In this document: positions 45,891 to 56,686 of the stretch, one piece after another | Layout of the letters: every line of letters begins with the position of its first letter | How positions within the stretch are numbered: position 1 is the stretch's first letter | Assembly (NCBI RefSeq): GCF_025989185.1 | Contig: NZ_JAPDNT010000013.1 | Coordinates: forward strand, 1-64,000 | Direction: 5' to 3' | DNA length: 64,000 nucleotides | Source of the DNA: Limobrevibacterium gyesilva | GTDB lineage: Bacteria; Pseudomonadota; Alphaproteobacteria; Acetobacterales; Acetobacteraceae | Notes under the pieces: model-generated | Told to the model about the DNA's origin: nothing | What the model saw: only the letters and a program-made list of their open reading frames with translations | Database searches by the model: none | Position numbers and translations under genes: made by a program

Positions 45891-48428
45891 ATGGACGCCA
45901 TGGCGCATTGGGCATCACTCGACCATGGCGGCCCGGCGACGCGCCCCTTCTCCAGCTTTCCCGATGCGCCGGTGCAGGACACTCTGCCCGCCCGGTTCAA
46001 CGCCGTCCTTGCCGGCCATGCCGATCGTCTGGCCGTCGCGGATGCGAACCGCAAACTGACCTATGCGGCGCTTGCCACGCTCGCGCGCAGGGTCGCCACC
46101 GCCCTTCCACCGCGTGCGGGCATGCCTGCGCCGGTCGGGATTCTGCTGGAGCACGAAGCCCGTTTCCCGGCCGCGATGCTTGGCGTGCTGATGGCCGGCC
46201 ATGCCTATGTGCCGCTCGATGCCAGCTATCCCGCCGCGCGCCTCGCGGCCATCGCGGCGCATGCCGGCGTGGTGGCCATGGTGGCCGCCGGACCGCTTGG
46301 CGCGCAGGCACGCTCCCTGGTTTCCGCGGACGTTCCCGTCATCGATCTCGATTCGCTGCCGTTCTCCGAGGGACGGACGACACTGGCGAGCGCCTCGGAC
46401 ATCGCTTCCATCGCCTACACGTCCGGCACCACCGGAGCGCCGAAGGGCGTGTTCCAGAACCATCGCGGCATGCTGCATGACGTGGCGCAGTACGTAAGCG
46501 CCATCCAGCTGGACGCCGGGGATCGGCTGACGTCGCTCTATTCGCCCAGCACCGTCGGAGCGGTCCGTGACATCTGGGCCGCGCTGCTCACCGGCGCTTG
46601 CCTGCATGTGCAACCGCCCCGCCACGGCGCCGCCGCCCTGGCGGCGTTCCTGCGCGCGGCGAAGCCCACCATCTATCATTCCGTGCCGGTGCTGCTGCGC
46701 CATCTGGCGGCCGCAGAACCCGGAAGCTTTCCGGGGGTACGGCTCGGTTACATCGCCGGCGACAGGATGGACGCCGGCGATGTACGGGCGTTCTTCCGGC
46801 TGTTTCCCGACGCCCTGCTCTATACCGGGTTGGGGGCGACCGAGGCCTCGACGATCTACGTTCATCGCTTCCTGACCCGTGCCATGCCGCTCGACGAGAC
46901 CCGCGTGCCGGTGGGCCATGCGATACCGGACCGGCTCGCCCTCCTGCTTGACGAGGCAGGCTGCGCGGTGCCGCCGGGCGAGATCGGCGAGATCTGGGTC
47001 TCCAGCCCCTATATCGCCCAGGGCTACTGGCGCGCCCCGGAGCTGACCGCGGAACGCTTCAGCGACGATCCCGATCGCCCGGGATGGCGCCGCTTCCGCA
47101 CCGGCGATCTGGGCCGCTGGCGGCCGGACGGGTTGCTGGAGCATCTCGGCCGGGCCGATCAGATGGTGAAGCTGGGCGGCCAGCGCGTGGAGCTGCCGGC
47201 CGTCGAGGCGGCGCTGAAGGCGCAGCCTGGCGTATCCGAGGCCGTGGCACTGGTCCGGCCTGGCGCGGGGGCGGCGAGTCAACCCCGGCTCGTGGCGCAT
47301 TTCGTTCCCGATCCTGCTGGCCCGGACGTCACCGAGGGCGGACTGCTGGCCGCCCTGCGGCGGATGTTGCCGCCCGCGATGGTCCCGGCGGCGCTGGTGC
47401 GGTGCGTGGCGCTGCCGTTGCTGCCCAACTTCAAGGTCGACCGCGCCGCCGCCGCGCGTCTGGACGCGCAACACTCCGATGCGCCCACGGCCGCGTGGGA
47501 CGCCCCGGAGCTCGTGTCCGCGCGCGTGGTTGCCGAGGCGGTCCGGACGGTGCTCGGCCTGGCCGTGCTGCCAGGCCCCGACCAGGACCTGCTTCTCCTC
47601 GGCGCCGATTCCCTGATGCTGGTGGAACTGGCCGTGGAGCTGGAGCGGCGCGTGCGCCGAACGGTGCCGCTGGATGCGGTGATGGCCGCGCGCACGCCGC
47701 GCAGCCTGGGCCGGTGGATCGATGCCTCGGCCCCCGACGCGCCGCACGACTCCGCGGCGCTGGTCACGTTCAGGGTCGGTCCCGGCGCCGCGGCGCCGCT
47801 GCTGTGGCCGCACGATGTCGGCGGCAGCTGGCACAAGGTGCCCGAGCTGCTCGGCCTTGTCCCGGCCGACCGGAGCTGGCTCGGTCTGCGCGATCCCGCC
47901 AGCTACGATCCGTCGGGCGTGGTCGACAGCATCGAGGCGCAGGCGACGCTGATGGTGGCGGCGCTGCAGGCGGCCGGCATTGCGAAGCAACCGGGCGTCA
48001 TCCCGATCGGCTGGTCATTTGCCGGTCGGCAGGCCTGGGAAATCGGCGCCCAGATGCAGGCCGCGGGATGGCACATCCCCGCCGTCGTGGTGATCGACGC
48101 CCCGCCGGGTCCGGTCGGGGCGGGTCTGGAGCCGGGCGATCCATCGGCGCCATGGCGCCGCGCCGCCGTACACCGCTATCGCATGGCCGCGCAGTACCAT
48201 GCGCCCCGCGCCCCGCTGGACCTCGTGCTGATCCGCAGCAACGGCCATTCGCCGCATCTGAGCGGCTTGCCGGACGATCTGGGGTGGCGCGCGCTCGCCC
48301 GGCGGGTCACGATCGTGCAGGTGCCGGGGGATCATCTTTCGATGTGGGACGGCGAGGGACTGGTGGGAACCGCCGCCGCCCTGCGAAAGATCCTGGACGC
48401 GCTTGGCGCCCCGGCGCAACCGGAATGA
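45891..48428 (+). CDS. NRPS-like A-T-TE enzyme (adenylation, carrier, thioesterase; no condensation domain)
   Basis: 845 residues. The adenylation domain (about 30-525) has A3 YTSGTTGAPKG, A5 LYTGLGATEAS, A7 FRTGDLGRW and A10 Lys515 (NFKVDR). The position of the Asp that normally holds the amino-acid amine is Val222 (SPSTVGAV). A carrier domain follows with phosphopantetheine Ser574 (LLGADSLMLVEL). The alpha/beta-hydrolase thioesterase has GWSFAG (Ser709), an Asp in VVVIDAPPG and His815 (PGDHLSMW). This architecture and missing Asp recall furanone/quinone synthetases such as RalA and AtrA that activate aryl-pyruvates; here that is inference. No tailoring genes adjoin it. Confidence 0.85.
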   Translation: MDAMAHWASLDHGGPATRPFSSFPDAPVQDTLPARFNAVLAGHADRLAVADANRKLTYAALATLARRVATALPPRAGMPAPVGILLEHEARFPAAMLGVLMAGHAYVPLDASYPAARLAAIAAHAGVVAMVAAGPLGAQARSLVSADVPVIDLDSLPFSEGRTTLASASDIASIAYTSGTTGAPKGVFQNHRGMLHDVAQYVSAIQLDAGDRLTSLYSPSTVGAVRDIWAALLTGACLHVQPPRHGAAALAAFLRAAKPTIYHSVPVLLRHLAAAEPGSFPGVRLGYIAGDRMDAGDVRAFFRLFPDALLYTGLGATEASTIYVHRFLTRAMPLDETRVPVGHAIPDRLALLLDEAGCAVPPGEIGEIWVSSPYIAQGYWRAPELTAERFSDDPDRPGWRRFRTGDLGRWRPDGLLEHLGRADQMVKLGGQRVELPAVEAALKAQPGVSEAVALVRPGAGAASQPRLVAHFVPDPAGPDVTEGGLLAALRRMLPPAMVPAALVRCVALPLLPNFKVDRAAAARLDAQHSDAPTAAWDAPELVSARVVAEAVRTVLGLAVLPGPDQDLLLLGADSLMLVELAVELERRVRRTVPLDAVMAARTPRSLGRWIDASAPDAPHDSAALVTFRVGPGAAAPLLWPHDVGGSWHKVPELLGLVPADRSWLGLRDPASYDPSGVVDSIEAQATLMVAALQAAGIAKQPGVIPIGWSFAGRQAWEIGAQMQAAGWHIPAVVVIDAPPGPVGAGLEPGDPSAPWRRAAVHRYRMAAQYHAPRAPLDLVLIRSNGHSPHLSGLPDDLGWRALARRVTIVQVPGDHLSMWDGEGLVGTAAALRKILDALGAPAQPE

Positions 48429-48451
48429 CCGGACGTATGCGGCGAATCTGA

Positions 48452-48739
48452 GTATCCGTTCAGATCCGCAAACCGCTTCCCCGCCGCCACCATTTCCTGC
48501 AGCAGCGGCGCCGGTTCCCACCCCGGCCCGTCGGCCTCGTACATGCGCGCCACCCGTTCCAGCACCACCGGCAGCCCGATCCGGTCGGCCTCGTGCATGG
48601 GCCCGCCGCGCCACGCCGGATAGCCGTAGCCGTTGACCAGCACCACGTCGATGTCCGAAGGCCGTTGTGCGATTCCTTCGGCCAGGATCTTCGCCGCTTC
48701 GTTCACCGTGGCGGCGTGCACGCGTTGGATGAGCTCCAC
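48452..48739 (-). pseudogene. Displaced 3' fragment of the crotonase/3-hydroxyacyl-CoA dehydrogenase gene
   Basis: Bases 48453-48724 align without gaps to 49910-50181, the end of the intact gene (offset 1,457 bases, 14 mismatches in 272). Only three differences change residues (M/T, R/K, V/I). The stop codon TAG of the parent is TAC here, so the frame would run on into antisense of the NRPS gene. Homology ends exactly at the parent's stop on one side and at about codon 600 on the other. It lies 23 bases from the convergent NRPS gene, probably the original position of the gene's end. Confidence 0.88.
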
Positions 48740-48764
48740 TGCCGATCACGCGCTCGAGAACGTA

Positions 48765-49349
48765 TCACGCGTCGCCGCGAACAACCTCCCACATTCCTAC
48801 GATGCATTCGAGCGGTCGCGCGAAATCTGGAATCTTCGTGGGGAACTGCCTAAAGTTGCCGGGTGAAGCGACCGAGACCGCTTTATATTGGTTATTAGGG
48901 CAGACCCATTCCTGAACCGTTTTTATCCGACCGCTCAAATGTGCCTTGTCGGGGAACTCGTCTACCAGCGCACAAAAGAATCGTCGGGAATTCGGCGCGC
49001 GGCTTGCATTTTGAGCCAGCTTATCGAGGTCACGAACATAGCCTGTTTCTGTGTCGCGGATTTTGAATTCGATCAGAGCAGCTGATGTTGTTCCGCCGTG
49101 TGCTACCTCGAACATCAGATCGACCCGCGCGGTGCCTTCAAAGCTCGATTCCCAACTACTCCGGACTTCAGAGCTTTGGAAGATTTCGCCTTGATCCTTA
49201 ACGAGCCGCCGCCAGAGCAAGTGGACGAGCGCCAACTCTGGGATTTCGAGCGCGCTCTTGCGAGCCTTGCTCTGCATGTATTGCTCTTGAGAAAACACCT
49301 CCTCCGCAATGGACTGATACAATCTACCAGCGTCAGTCTGATGCGCCAT
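48765..49349 (-). CDS. Unknown protein with PD-(D/E)xK nuclease-like signature
   Basis: 194 residues from ATG 49349. After a helical N-terminal region, ARVDLMFEVAHGG and ALIEFKIRDTETGYV give D77...E94-x-K96, the spacing of PD-(D/E)xK endonuclease-like folds, followed by a helix with RDLDKLAQ. No restriction or toxin family is recognised. The gene is visibly less GC-rich than its neighbours and lies inside the 1,457-bp insertion, so it is probably horizontally acquired. It is divergent from the gene at 49397. Confidence 0.7.
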   Translation of the reverse strand: MAHQTDAGRLYQSIAEEVFSQEQYMQSKARKSALEIPELALVHLLWRRLVKDQGEIFQSSEVRSSWESSFEGTARVDLMFEVAHGGTTSAALIEFKIRDTETGYVRDLDKLAQNASRAPNSRRFFCALVDEFPDKAHLSGRIKTVQEWVCPNNQYKAVSVASPGNFRQFPTKIPDFARPLECIVGMWEVVRGDA

Positions 49350-49396
49350 CGATGAACCCCCCTTTAATCATCGTGATCACTCTTACATGCCAATGA

Positions 49397-49831
49397 ATGG
49401 CTGTCGATATGATAAGGAAATGTTGGGTTGAGGATTTTGAGGTGACTGTGTCGCGTGTCGGCATATTCTGGCGCATCGGGGCCACTGGAGCCGCCCCGGA
49501 ATTGCTGGTCGATTGCGTTCCCGTGGCACACGCGGAATCCTATGGCGACTTCTTGACCCATGGCGGTCATTACGAATTCTGGTGCGCACTTTCACGGCTC
49601 AGCGCGTCTGAGTTGCGTCAGCGCAATGTCCCTGATGTGGTGTTGTGGTCCGAGTATGAGGAATGGCCGCGCGGCCGGGTTGTATTCCACGTGCCCAGCG
49701 ATCGCTTCATCATCTACGCGGATCGGAAGCTGCAGGGCTCCGCGACGATCGACCGGATCGTGCAGCGGTTTCGACTGACACGAGATCGCGTCGATATACT
49801 CGGCGACCCGCATTACATCAGCCTTCGCTGA
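49397..49831 (+). CDS. Unknown protein in the insertion cassette
   Basis: 144 residues from ATG 49397 (ATG 49409 is an alternative). It contains paired tryptophans and short beta-like stretches (FEVTVSRVGIFWRIGATG, VVLWSEYEEWPRGRVVFHVP) but no recognised domain. It is divergent from the PD-(D/E)xK gene with only 47 bases between the starts, so they probably share a control region. Base composition is lower in GC than the surroundings. A partner role, such as an inhibitor of or specificity factor for the nuclease-like protein, is possible but unsupported. Confidence 0.6.
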   Translation: MAVDMIRKCWVEDFEVTVSRVGIFWRIGATGAAPELLVDCVPVAHAESYGDFLTHGGHYEFWCALSRLSASELRQRNVPDVVLWSEYEEWPRGRVVFHVPSDRFIIYADRKLQGSATIDRIVQRFRLTRDRVDILGDPHYISLR

Positions 49832-49852
49832 CTCGGACCAACCCCTTCAGTG

Positions 49853-49906
49853 CGTCCAGGGCCGAGCTCTGGTCAGGGGTCCGGGGGTGAAACCCCCGGC
49901 CTTTCT
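49853..49906. repeat. Short member of the dispersed hairpin repeat family
   Basis: Two hairpins, ccag(ggccgagct)ctgg and a perfect 8-bp stem 49881-49888 with 49892-49899, followed by cctttctt. It lies between the convergent cassette gene and the dehydrogenase gene. It probably terminates transcription from the plus strand. The ccagggc...ctgg plus gggggtgaaaccccc wording echoes the larger elements at 20322 and 32037. Confidence 0.6.
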
Positions 49907-49908
49907 TC

Positions 49909-51990
<2,082 letters not shown>

Positions 51991-52032
51991 CGTCACGTTT
52001 CCTTCCGGCGCCACTCCGCAAGTCCGGGGCCG

Positions 52033-53616
52033 CTATCTGGCGACCTCGACGTCGTAGAACTTCATGTTCCAGCGCGTCCGCGCCCAGCGATAGCCGGTCT
52101 TGTCGGCGCGGTAGGCAACGGTGTTCACCTGCTCGTGCAGCGGCACCCACACCGCGCTGTCCATGATCCGCTTCTGCGCCTCGCCGTACAGCGTGTCGCG
52201 CTGGGCGGGGTTGGCGGCGCCGGCGGCGCGTTCCAGCAGCGAGTCCAGCTCCTTGTCGTTCAGGTGGGCGTAGTTGAACTTGCCGAAGCCCGGAGCCGGG
52301 ATGTTGCGGCTGTGGAACATCACCTCCAGGCAGCTCGGGTCGCCGGAGATCCAGCGCAGCGGCTGAATCTCGTCCTGGTTGTTCATGATCAGGTCCTCGC
52401 GCTTGGCGAAGGTGATGATCTCGATCCTGATGTCGAAGCCGATGCGCTTGAGCTCGGCCTGGACCGCGACCGCGGTATCGGGCTCCAGCGGCGCGGCCGG
52501 CTGGTACATCGCGGTCAGGCGCTGGCCGTTCTTCACCCGCACGCCGTCGGGGCCGGGCTTCCAGCCGGCCTCGTCCAGCAGGGCGGCGGCCTTCTTGGGG
52601 TCGTAGGGGTAGTATTTCTCCACTCCCGGCCAGTACGCGGGCGTCGCTTTCGACAGCGGGCCGTAGACCGGCTTCACCAGGCCGAAGAACAGGTCGTCGG
52701 ACAGGCCGGCGCGGTCGATGCCCATGATGAAGGCCTTGCGGACATTCGGGTCCTGCAGGATCCCGTGGCTGGTGTTCAGCATCAGCCCGAACGGCAGCCC
52801 GGTCGCCTCGCCGACCATCACCTTGTATTTCGGATTGGCCTGCAGCCGCTGCAGGTCCAGGATCGGCGTCAGGTCGGACATGTCGATCTCGCCCGATTCC
52901 AGCGCCGCCACGCGGGTCGAGGCATCGGGGATGAAGCGGTTGACCACGCGGGCCACCTGCGACGGACCCTTGCGGCGCATGAATTCCGGCGCCCAGTTAT
53001 AGGCGTCGTTGCGCTCCAGCACGACCTGGCGGCCGCGCTCCCACGAGACGAAACGGAACGGCCCGGTGCCCACCGGGGCGGCCGCGAACGCGGCATCGCC
53101 CAGCTTCTTCACCGCCGCCGGCGAGACCATGGACAGCTCGGCCTGGCTCAGATTGGGCGCGGCGGCGCCGAACGGGCGCTTGTAGTTGATGCGCACCTCA
53201 TAGGGGCCGAGGATGTCGGTGCTGGCATAGGGGCCGAGGATATCGACCGCCCCCTGGCTGCCCAGCTTCGGGTCCACGATGGAATCGAAGGTGAACTTCA
53301 CCGCCTCGGCGTCGAACGGCGTGCCGTCGTGGAAGGTCACGCCCTGGCGCAATTTCAGCGTGATGCTGCGCCCGTCCTCGGCCACGTCCCAGCTGGTGGC
53401 CAGGCCGGGATGCAGCTTGCTGTCCTCGTCGCTGGCGATCAGCGTGTCGAACACGTTGACGATGATCTGCGTCTCGTGGCGCGACTGCGTCACCCGCGGG
53501 TCGTAGGTGCGGGCCGAGTTGTCGTCCTCGCCCCAGGTGACAGTGAGATTCTGGGCCGCGGCCGGCAGCATGCCAGCCAGCAGCAGGACCGAAGCGAGCA
53601 ATGTCGCGCGACGCAT
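52033..53616 (-). CDS. ABC transporter periplasmic substrate-binding protein, family 5 (peptide/nickel type)
   Basis: 527 residues. A signal peptide (MRRATLLASVLLLAGMLPAAAQ) is followed by the SBP_bac_5 signature SITLKLRQGVTFHDGTPFDAEAVKFTFD. Members bind peptides, glutathione, opines or nickel complexes. Two matching Dpp-type permeases are at 58869-60649 on the other strand, so it is the probable binding partner, though the genes are separated by two unrelated-looking genes and a divergent one. Confidence 0.92.
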   Translation of the reverse strand: MRRATLLASVLLLAGMLPAAAQNLTVTWGEDDNSARTYDPRVTQSRHETQIIVNVFDTLIASDEDSKLHPGLATSWDVAEDGRSITLKLRQGVTFHDGTPFDAEAVKFTFDSIVDPKLGSQGAVDILGPYASTDILGPYEVRINYKRPFGAAAPNLSQAELSMVSPAAVKKLGDAAFAAAPVGTGPFRFVSWERGRQVVLERNDAYNWAPEFMRRKGPSQVARVVNRFIPDASTRVAALESGEIDMSDLTPILDLQRLQANPKYKVMVGEATGLPFGLMLNTSHGILQDPNVRKAFIMGIDRAGLSDDLFFGLVKPVYGPLSKATPAYWPGVEKYYPYDPKKAAALLDEAGWKPGPDGVRVKNGQRLTAMYQPAAPLEPDTAVAVQAELKRIGFDIRIEIITFAKREDLIMNNQDEIQPLRWISGDPSCLEVMFHSRNIPAPGFGKFNYAHLNDKELDSLLERAAGAANPAQRDTLYGEAQKRIMDSAVWVPLHEQVNTVAYRADKTGYRWARTRWNMKFYDVEVAR

Positions 53617-53737
53617 TGGTAACCCCCTTTGTGCCGGGGCGAGTATGCGGGCGGCGAACATGGCCGGCTAGGGCCTCCGCGCCCGCACGTCAATCAGGGC
53701 ATATGATTCCCTGGCCGATCATTGCAAGCCACTGGCA

Positions 53738-55636
53738 TCAGAAGCCGAACATGTGATCCAGCGAGAACCGGCCGTGATCGTCCATCAGGCCGTGATAGCC
53801 GAACAGCCGGCAGGTCACGTCGCGGATCAGCACATAGCCGCGCGGCCCGGCCGCGGCCAGGGCGGCGGCGGCGAACACCTTGTGCGGGAACACCAGCGCC
53901 GAGCCCGAGCAGGCGATGGCGAGCTTCGCTTCGGCGATCACCCGTCCGTCGCCGTCATGCAGCAGCAGGGTCGTGTCGGAGTGTGGATGCCATGCCGCCG
54001 AACTCGGGTAGATCAGCGCGGTGAAGCTGCGCTGTGCAGCGTCGCCCAGCTTCAGGAACAGCCGCGTGGACAGGCCGGGCGGCGGGCCGGCGTAGGATTG
54101 CGGCTCGTCGCGATAGGTCATCGGCGTGTTGTAGATATGCGCGCCGAAACTGCTCTCCGCCACGTGGCCGCTGGTGCGGTCCTCGGCGCGGACCAGCGTG
54201 TGCAGCCAGCCGTCGCCGCTGCCGCCGTCACGGAAGTCGTAGACCAGATCGACATGCCCGCCTTCGGCCAGGGCGCCGTCGGGCAGCAGCGTATCGACGT
54301 CCACGGCCACGTCGTGGGCGCGCGGCAGGCAGCCGAGGAAGCGTTCGGCGAGCTTCCGCCCCTCGGGGTCGAACACGTCGAGCCGGACCGGCAGCGTGGT
54401 CTGGCTGACCGCCATGGGGGTGGGCTGGATCAGCGTGCGGAACCGCCCGCGCGGCAGCACCGGCACCGGCAGCAGGAAGCCGCGGCCCAGCGGCGTGGGC
54501 AGGGCGGGCAGGTTCGGGTCCGGCTGCAGGTCGGCGCGTTCCACGTTCGCGTGCGCGATCCGGGTGCGTCCGCCGCGGACCACCTCGTAGCGCGGCCGGA
54601 CGAAATGGCGGCCGGCGCGTACCTCGATCTGCGCCGGCCAGCGCAGGCCGGGCAGCAGCTCCGCCACGTCCAGCGCCACCGTGGCATAGGGGGCCACCGG
54701 GCGGGGCATGGCCACCGGCGTCTCGGCACCCATGCGGTCGAGCGCGATGCCGCCGGCGGGGATCGGGACGGCGTGGCTGTTCTGCACCCACAGCACCACC
54801 CGCTCGCCGTCCGCCGGCGCCGGCACCCCGGCATAGCGGTCGGACGGCCAGGCATTGGCGTCGTGGGTGCAGGACAGGCTGGCGTCGTTGCCGCTGCCAT
54901 AGGTGTCGAGCGCGTATTTCACCACGTCATGCCCGGCCGCGCCCACGGCATGCACGAACAGCTGCCCGGTGAACTCCGGCAGGCCGAAGCGGGCGCGCAC
55001 CGCGGCGCTGTCGATGGCGAGGCCGCCGGGGCCGGAGGGCACCGCCTCCTCCCAGGTCGCCAGCACGCGGCCGTCGCGGTCGAACAGCCGCAGCCACAGC
55101 CGCACCGCGCCGGCGCCATAGCCGGCCCAGTAGTTGGCGGTGACCAGGCGCGTGGACAGGCCGCCTTCCTCGCGGAAGAAGGCGTAGTTGGTGGCGAAGT
55201 TCAGCCGGTCCAGGTAGCGGCGGGGATTGGTGAGCAGCGCCGATGGCAGCCGCGCGTCGTCCAGCGTCGCCACCTCGGCCCCCGGCGGCAGCAAATGGCG
55301 GATGCGGGCGACGATGCGCTCGGCGTCGAAGGCGGCGACCAGCACGCTGCGCGCGCCGCAGCCCGGCAGGTCGGTCAGCGGCCGCCCTGGCAGGCCCGCG
55401 CGCATCCGCCCGATCGCCTGCACGTCCTGCACGAACAATGTGGACACGCCCGGCGCGTCCGGGTGCATCGTGAACAGCGCCTCGATCACGTCGTCGGGGT
55501 CGAACACGGCGACTGGGCCGGATGCGCTGAGGCGGGCATACAGTGCCGCGATCGCCTCGGCGGCCAGCGGATGCGCCAGTGCCTTGTAGAGCACGTTGCC
55601 GCCCTGTCGCGCGTCGAAGGTCCGGATGTTCAGCAT
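53738..55636 (-). CDS. Large unknown protein linked to ELM1-like gene
   Basis: 632 residues, no signal peptide and no recognised domain. It is rich in beta-type strands and has repeated segments that look like immunoglobulin-like or carbohydrate-binding modules (VRLWLRLFDRDGRVLATWEE; VRLDVFDPEGRKLAERFLG). This internal similarity suggests duplicated beta-sandwich units around 170-250 and 400-470. It starts two bases after the ELM1-like stop, so it is co-transcribed. It may be a cytoplasmic or surface-assembly partner of a glycan system; function is unknown. Confidence 0.75.
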   Translation of the reverse strand: MLNIRTFDARQGGNVLYKALAHPLAAEAIAALYARLSASGPVAVFDPDDVIEALFTMHPDAPGVSTLFVQDVQAIGRMRAGLPGRPLTDLPGCGARSVLVAAFDAERIVARIRHLLPPGAEVATLDDARLPSALLTNPRRYLDRLNFATNYAFFREEGGLSTRLVTANYWAGYGAGAVRLWLRLFDRDGRVLATWEEAVPSGPGGLAIDSAAVRARFGLPEFTGQLFVHAVGAAGHDVVKYALDTYGSGNDASLSCTHDANAWPSDRYAGVPAPADGERVVLWVQNSHAVPIPAGGIALDRMGAETPVAMPRPVAPYATVALDVAELLPGLRWPAQIEVRAGRHFVRPRYEVVRGGRTRIAHANVERADLQPDPNLPALPTPLGRGFLLPVPVLPRGRFRTLIQPTPMAVSQTTLPVRLDVFDPEGRKLAERFLGCLPRAHDVAVDVDTLLPDGALAEGGHVDLVYDFRDGGSGDGWLHTLVRAEDRTSGHVAESSFGAHIYNTPMTYRDEPQSYAGPPPGLSTRLFLKLGDAAQRSFTALIYPSSAAWHPHSDTTLLLHDGDGRVIAEAKLAIACSGSALVFPHKVFAAAALAAAGPRGYVLIRDVTCRLFGYHGLMDDHGRFSLDHMFGF

Positions 55637-55638
55637 GC

Positions 55639-56580
55639 TTATGTCCTATAACCAAACCGGCGGCACATCTCCGCCGCCACCGCCGCGGTGTCGTCGAGCG
55701 GCGCCGTCGGCCACAGCTCCAGGCGCCCGTGATAGGGCCGGACGCGGCCGTCGTCGATCAGGCCGCGCATGAAAAGACCGATCCGGTGCGACCGGCCGGG
55801 CAGGGGGACCAGCAGCACCGGCGCGCTGGTGGCCACCGCCTCGGACACCATGGAGACGCTGTCGCCGGTCACCACGATGGCGTCGGCCAGCGCCAGCATG
55901 CCGAAATACGGATTGTCGCCGGTCATGTCCCAGACCTCGGCGCCCAGAGGCCGCAGCGTCCGCTCCAGCGCCGCGCGCACCTGCGGGTCGGTGCGGCGCG
56001 ACGGGGTGACGGCCAGCCCCACCCGGTCGCGCTGCATCATCTCGGCGAGTTGGGCCGCCAGCCGCTCGCCCACCGGCGCGTCCAGCCGGAAGCGGCCGTT
56101 GCTGCCGCCGACCAGCACCGCCACCAGCGGCCGCGGCAGATGCGCGAGCCGGGGCGCCCATTCCGCCGCCGCCGCCGCCAGACGGTCCGGCGTGACCCGG
56201 TGAATGGCGGTGCGGGTGACGAGCACGTTGGCGCCGGTCAGCGAATCGTGGCGCCCGGCCACCACCAGGTCGAACCGCCTGATGTCCATGCGCGGGTGCT
56301 GCACGATCACCGTGCGGGCCTTGCGGCGCAGGGCCGCCAGCACCGCCGCCGCCTTGCCGCCGCAGCCGATGACGAGCTCGGGCCAGGGCGGGGCCAGGGC
56401 GGCGGGCTCGATCGCCGACAGCGGCGCCGGCCACCACGCGGCCGGCACATGCCGCCACACCCCGCGTGGCGTCAGCACGCGCGCCTCCGCCGCCAGCCCC
56501 GCCGCCTCGGCCAGGCCGATCGCCTGGGACTGCAGGCCGGCCAGCCCCTCGGCCACCGTCCACGTATGGGTCGGGTTCAT
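55639..56580 (-). CDS. Mitochondrial fission ELM1-like family protein (GT-B-like)
   Basis: 313 residues from ATG 56580 (an in-frame start at 56622 would add 14). Family features: TWTVAEGLAGLQSQAIGLAEAAG, LVIGCGGKAAAVLAALRR, VAVLVGGSNGRFRL and NPYFGMLALADAIVVTGDSVSMVSEA, a GT-B-like donor site. Bacterial members resemble glycosyltransferases involved in surface polysaccharide, but the activity is unproven. It is divergent from the dimethylformamidase-like gene by 106 bases and is coupled to the 632-residue gene. Confidence 0.82.
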   Translation of the reverse strand: MNPTHTWTVAEGLAGLQSQAIGLAEAAGLAAEARVLTPRGVWRHVPAAWWPAPLSAIEPAALAPPWPELVIGCGGKAAAVLAALRRKARTVIVQHPRMDIRRFDLVVAGRHDSLTGANVLVTRTAIHRVTPDRLAAAAAEWAPRLAHLPRPLVAVLVGGSNGRFRLDAPVGERLAAQLAEMMQRDRVGLAVTPSRRTDPQVRAALERTLRPLGAEVWDMTGDNPYFGMLALADAIVVTGDSVSMVSEAVATSAPVLLVPLPGRSHRIGLFMRGLIDDGRVRPYHGRLELWPTAPLDDTAAVAAEMCRRFGYRT

Positions 56581-56686
56581 GCCGCGGTTTTCGGCACCGC
56601 GGCGCACGCCGTCAATCCACATACGGCGGCTTGTGCGGTTGCGGTCGGTAGCTACGATCGGCCGACGTCCCGACCCGGAGAAGACG

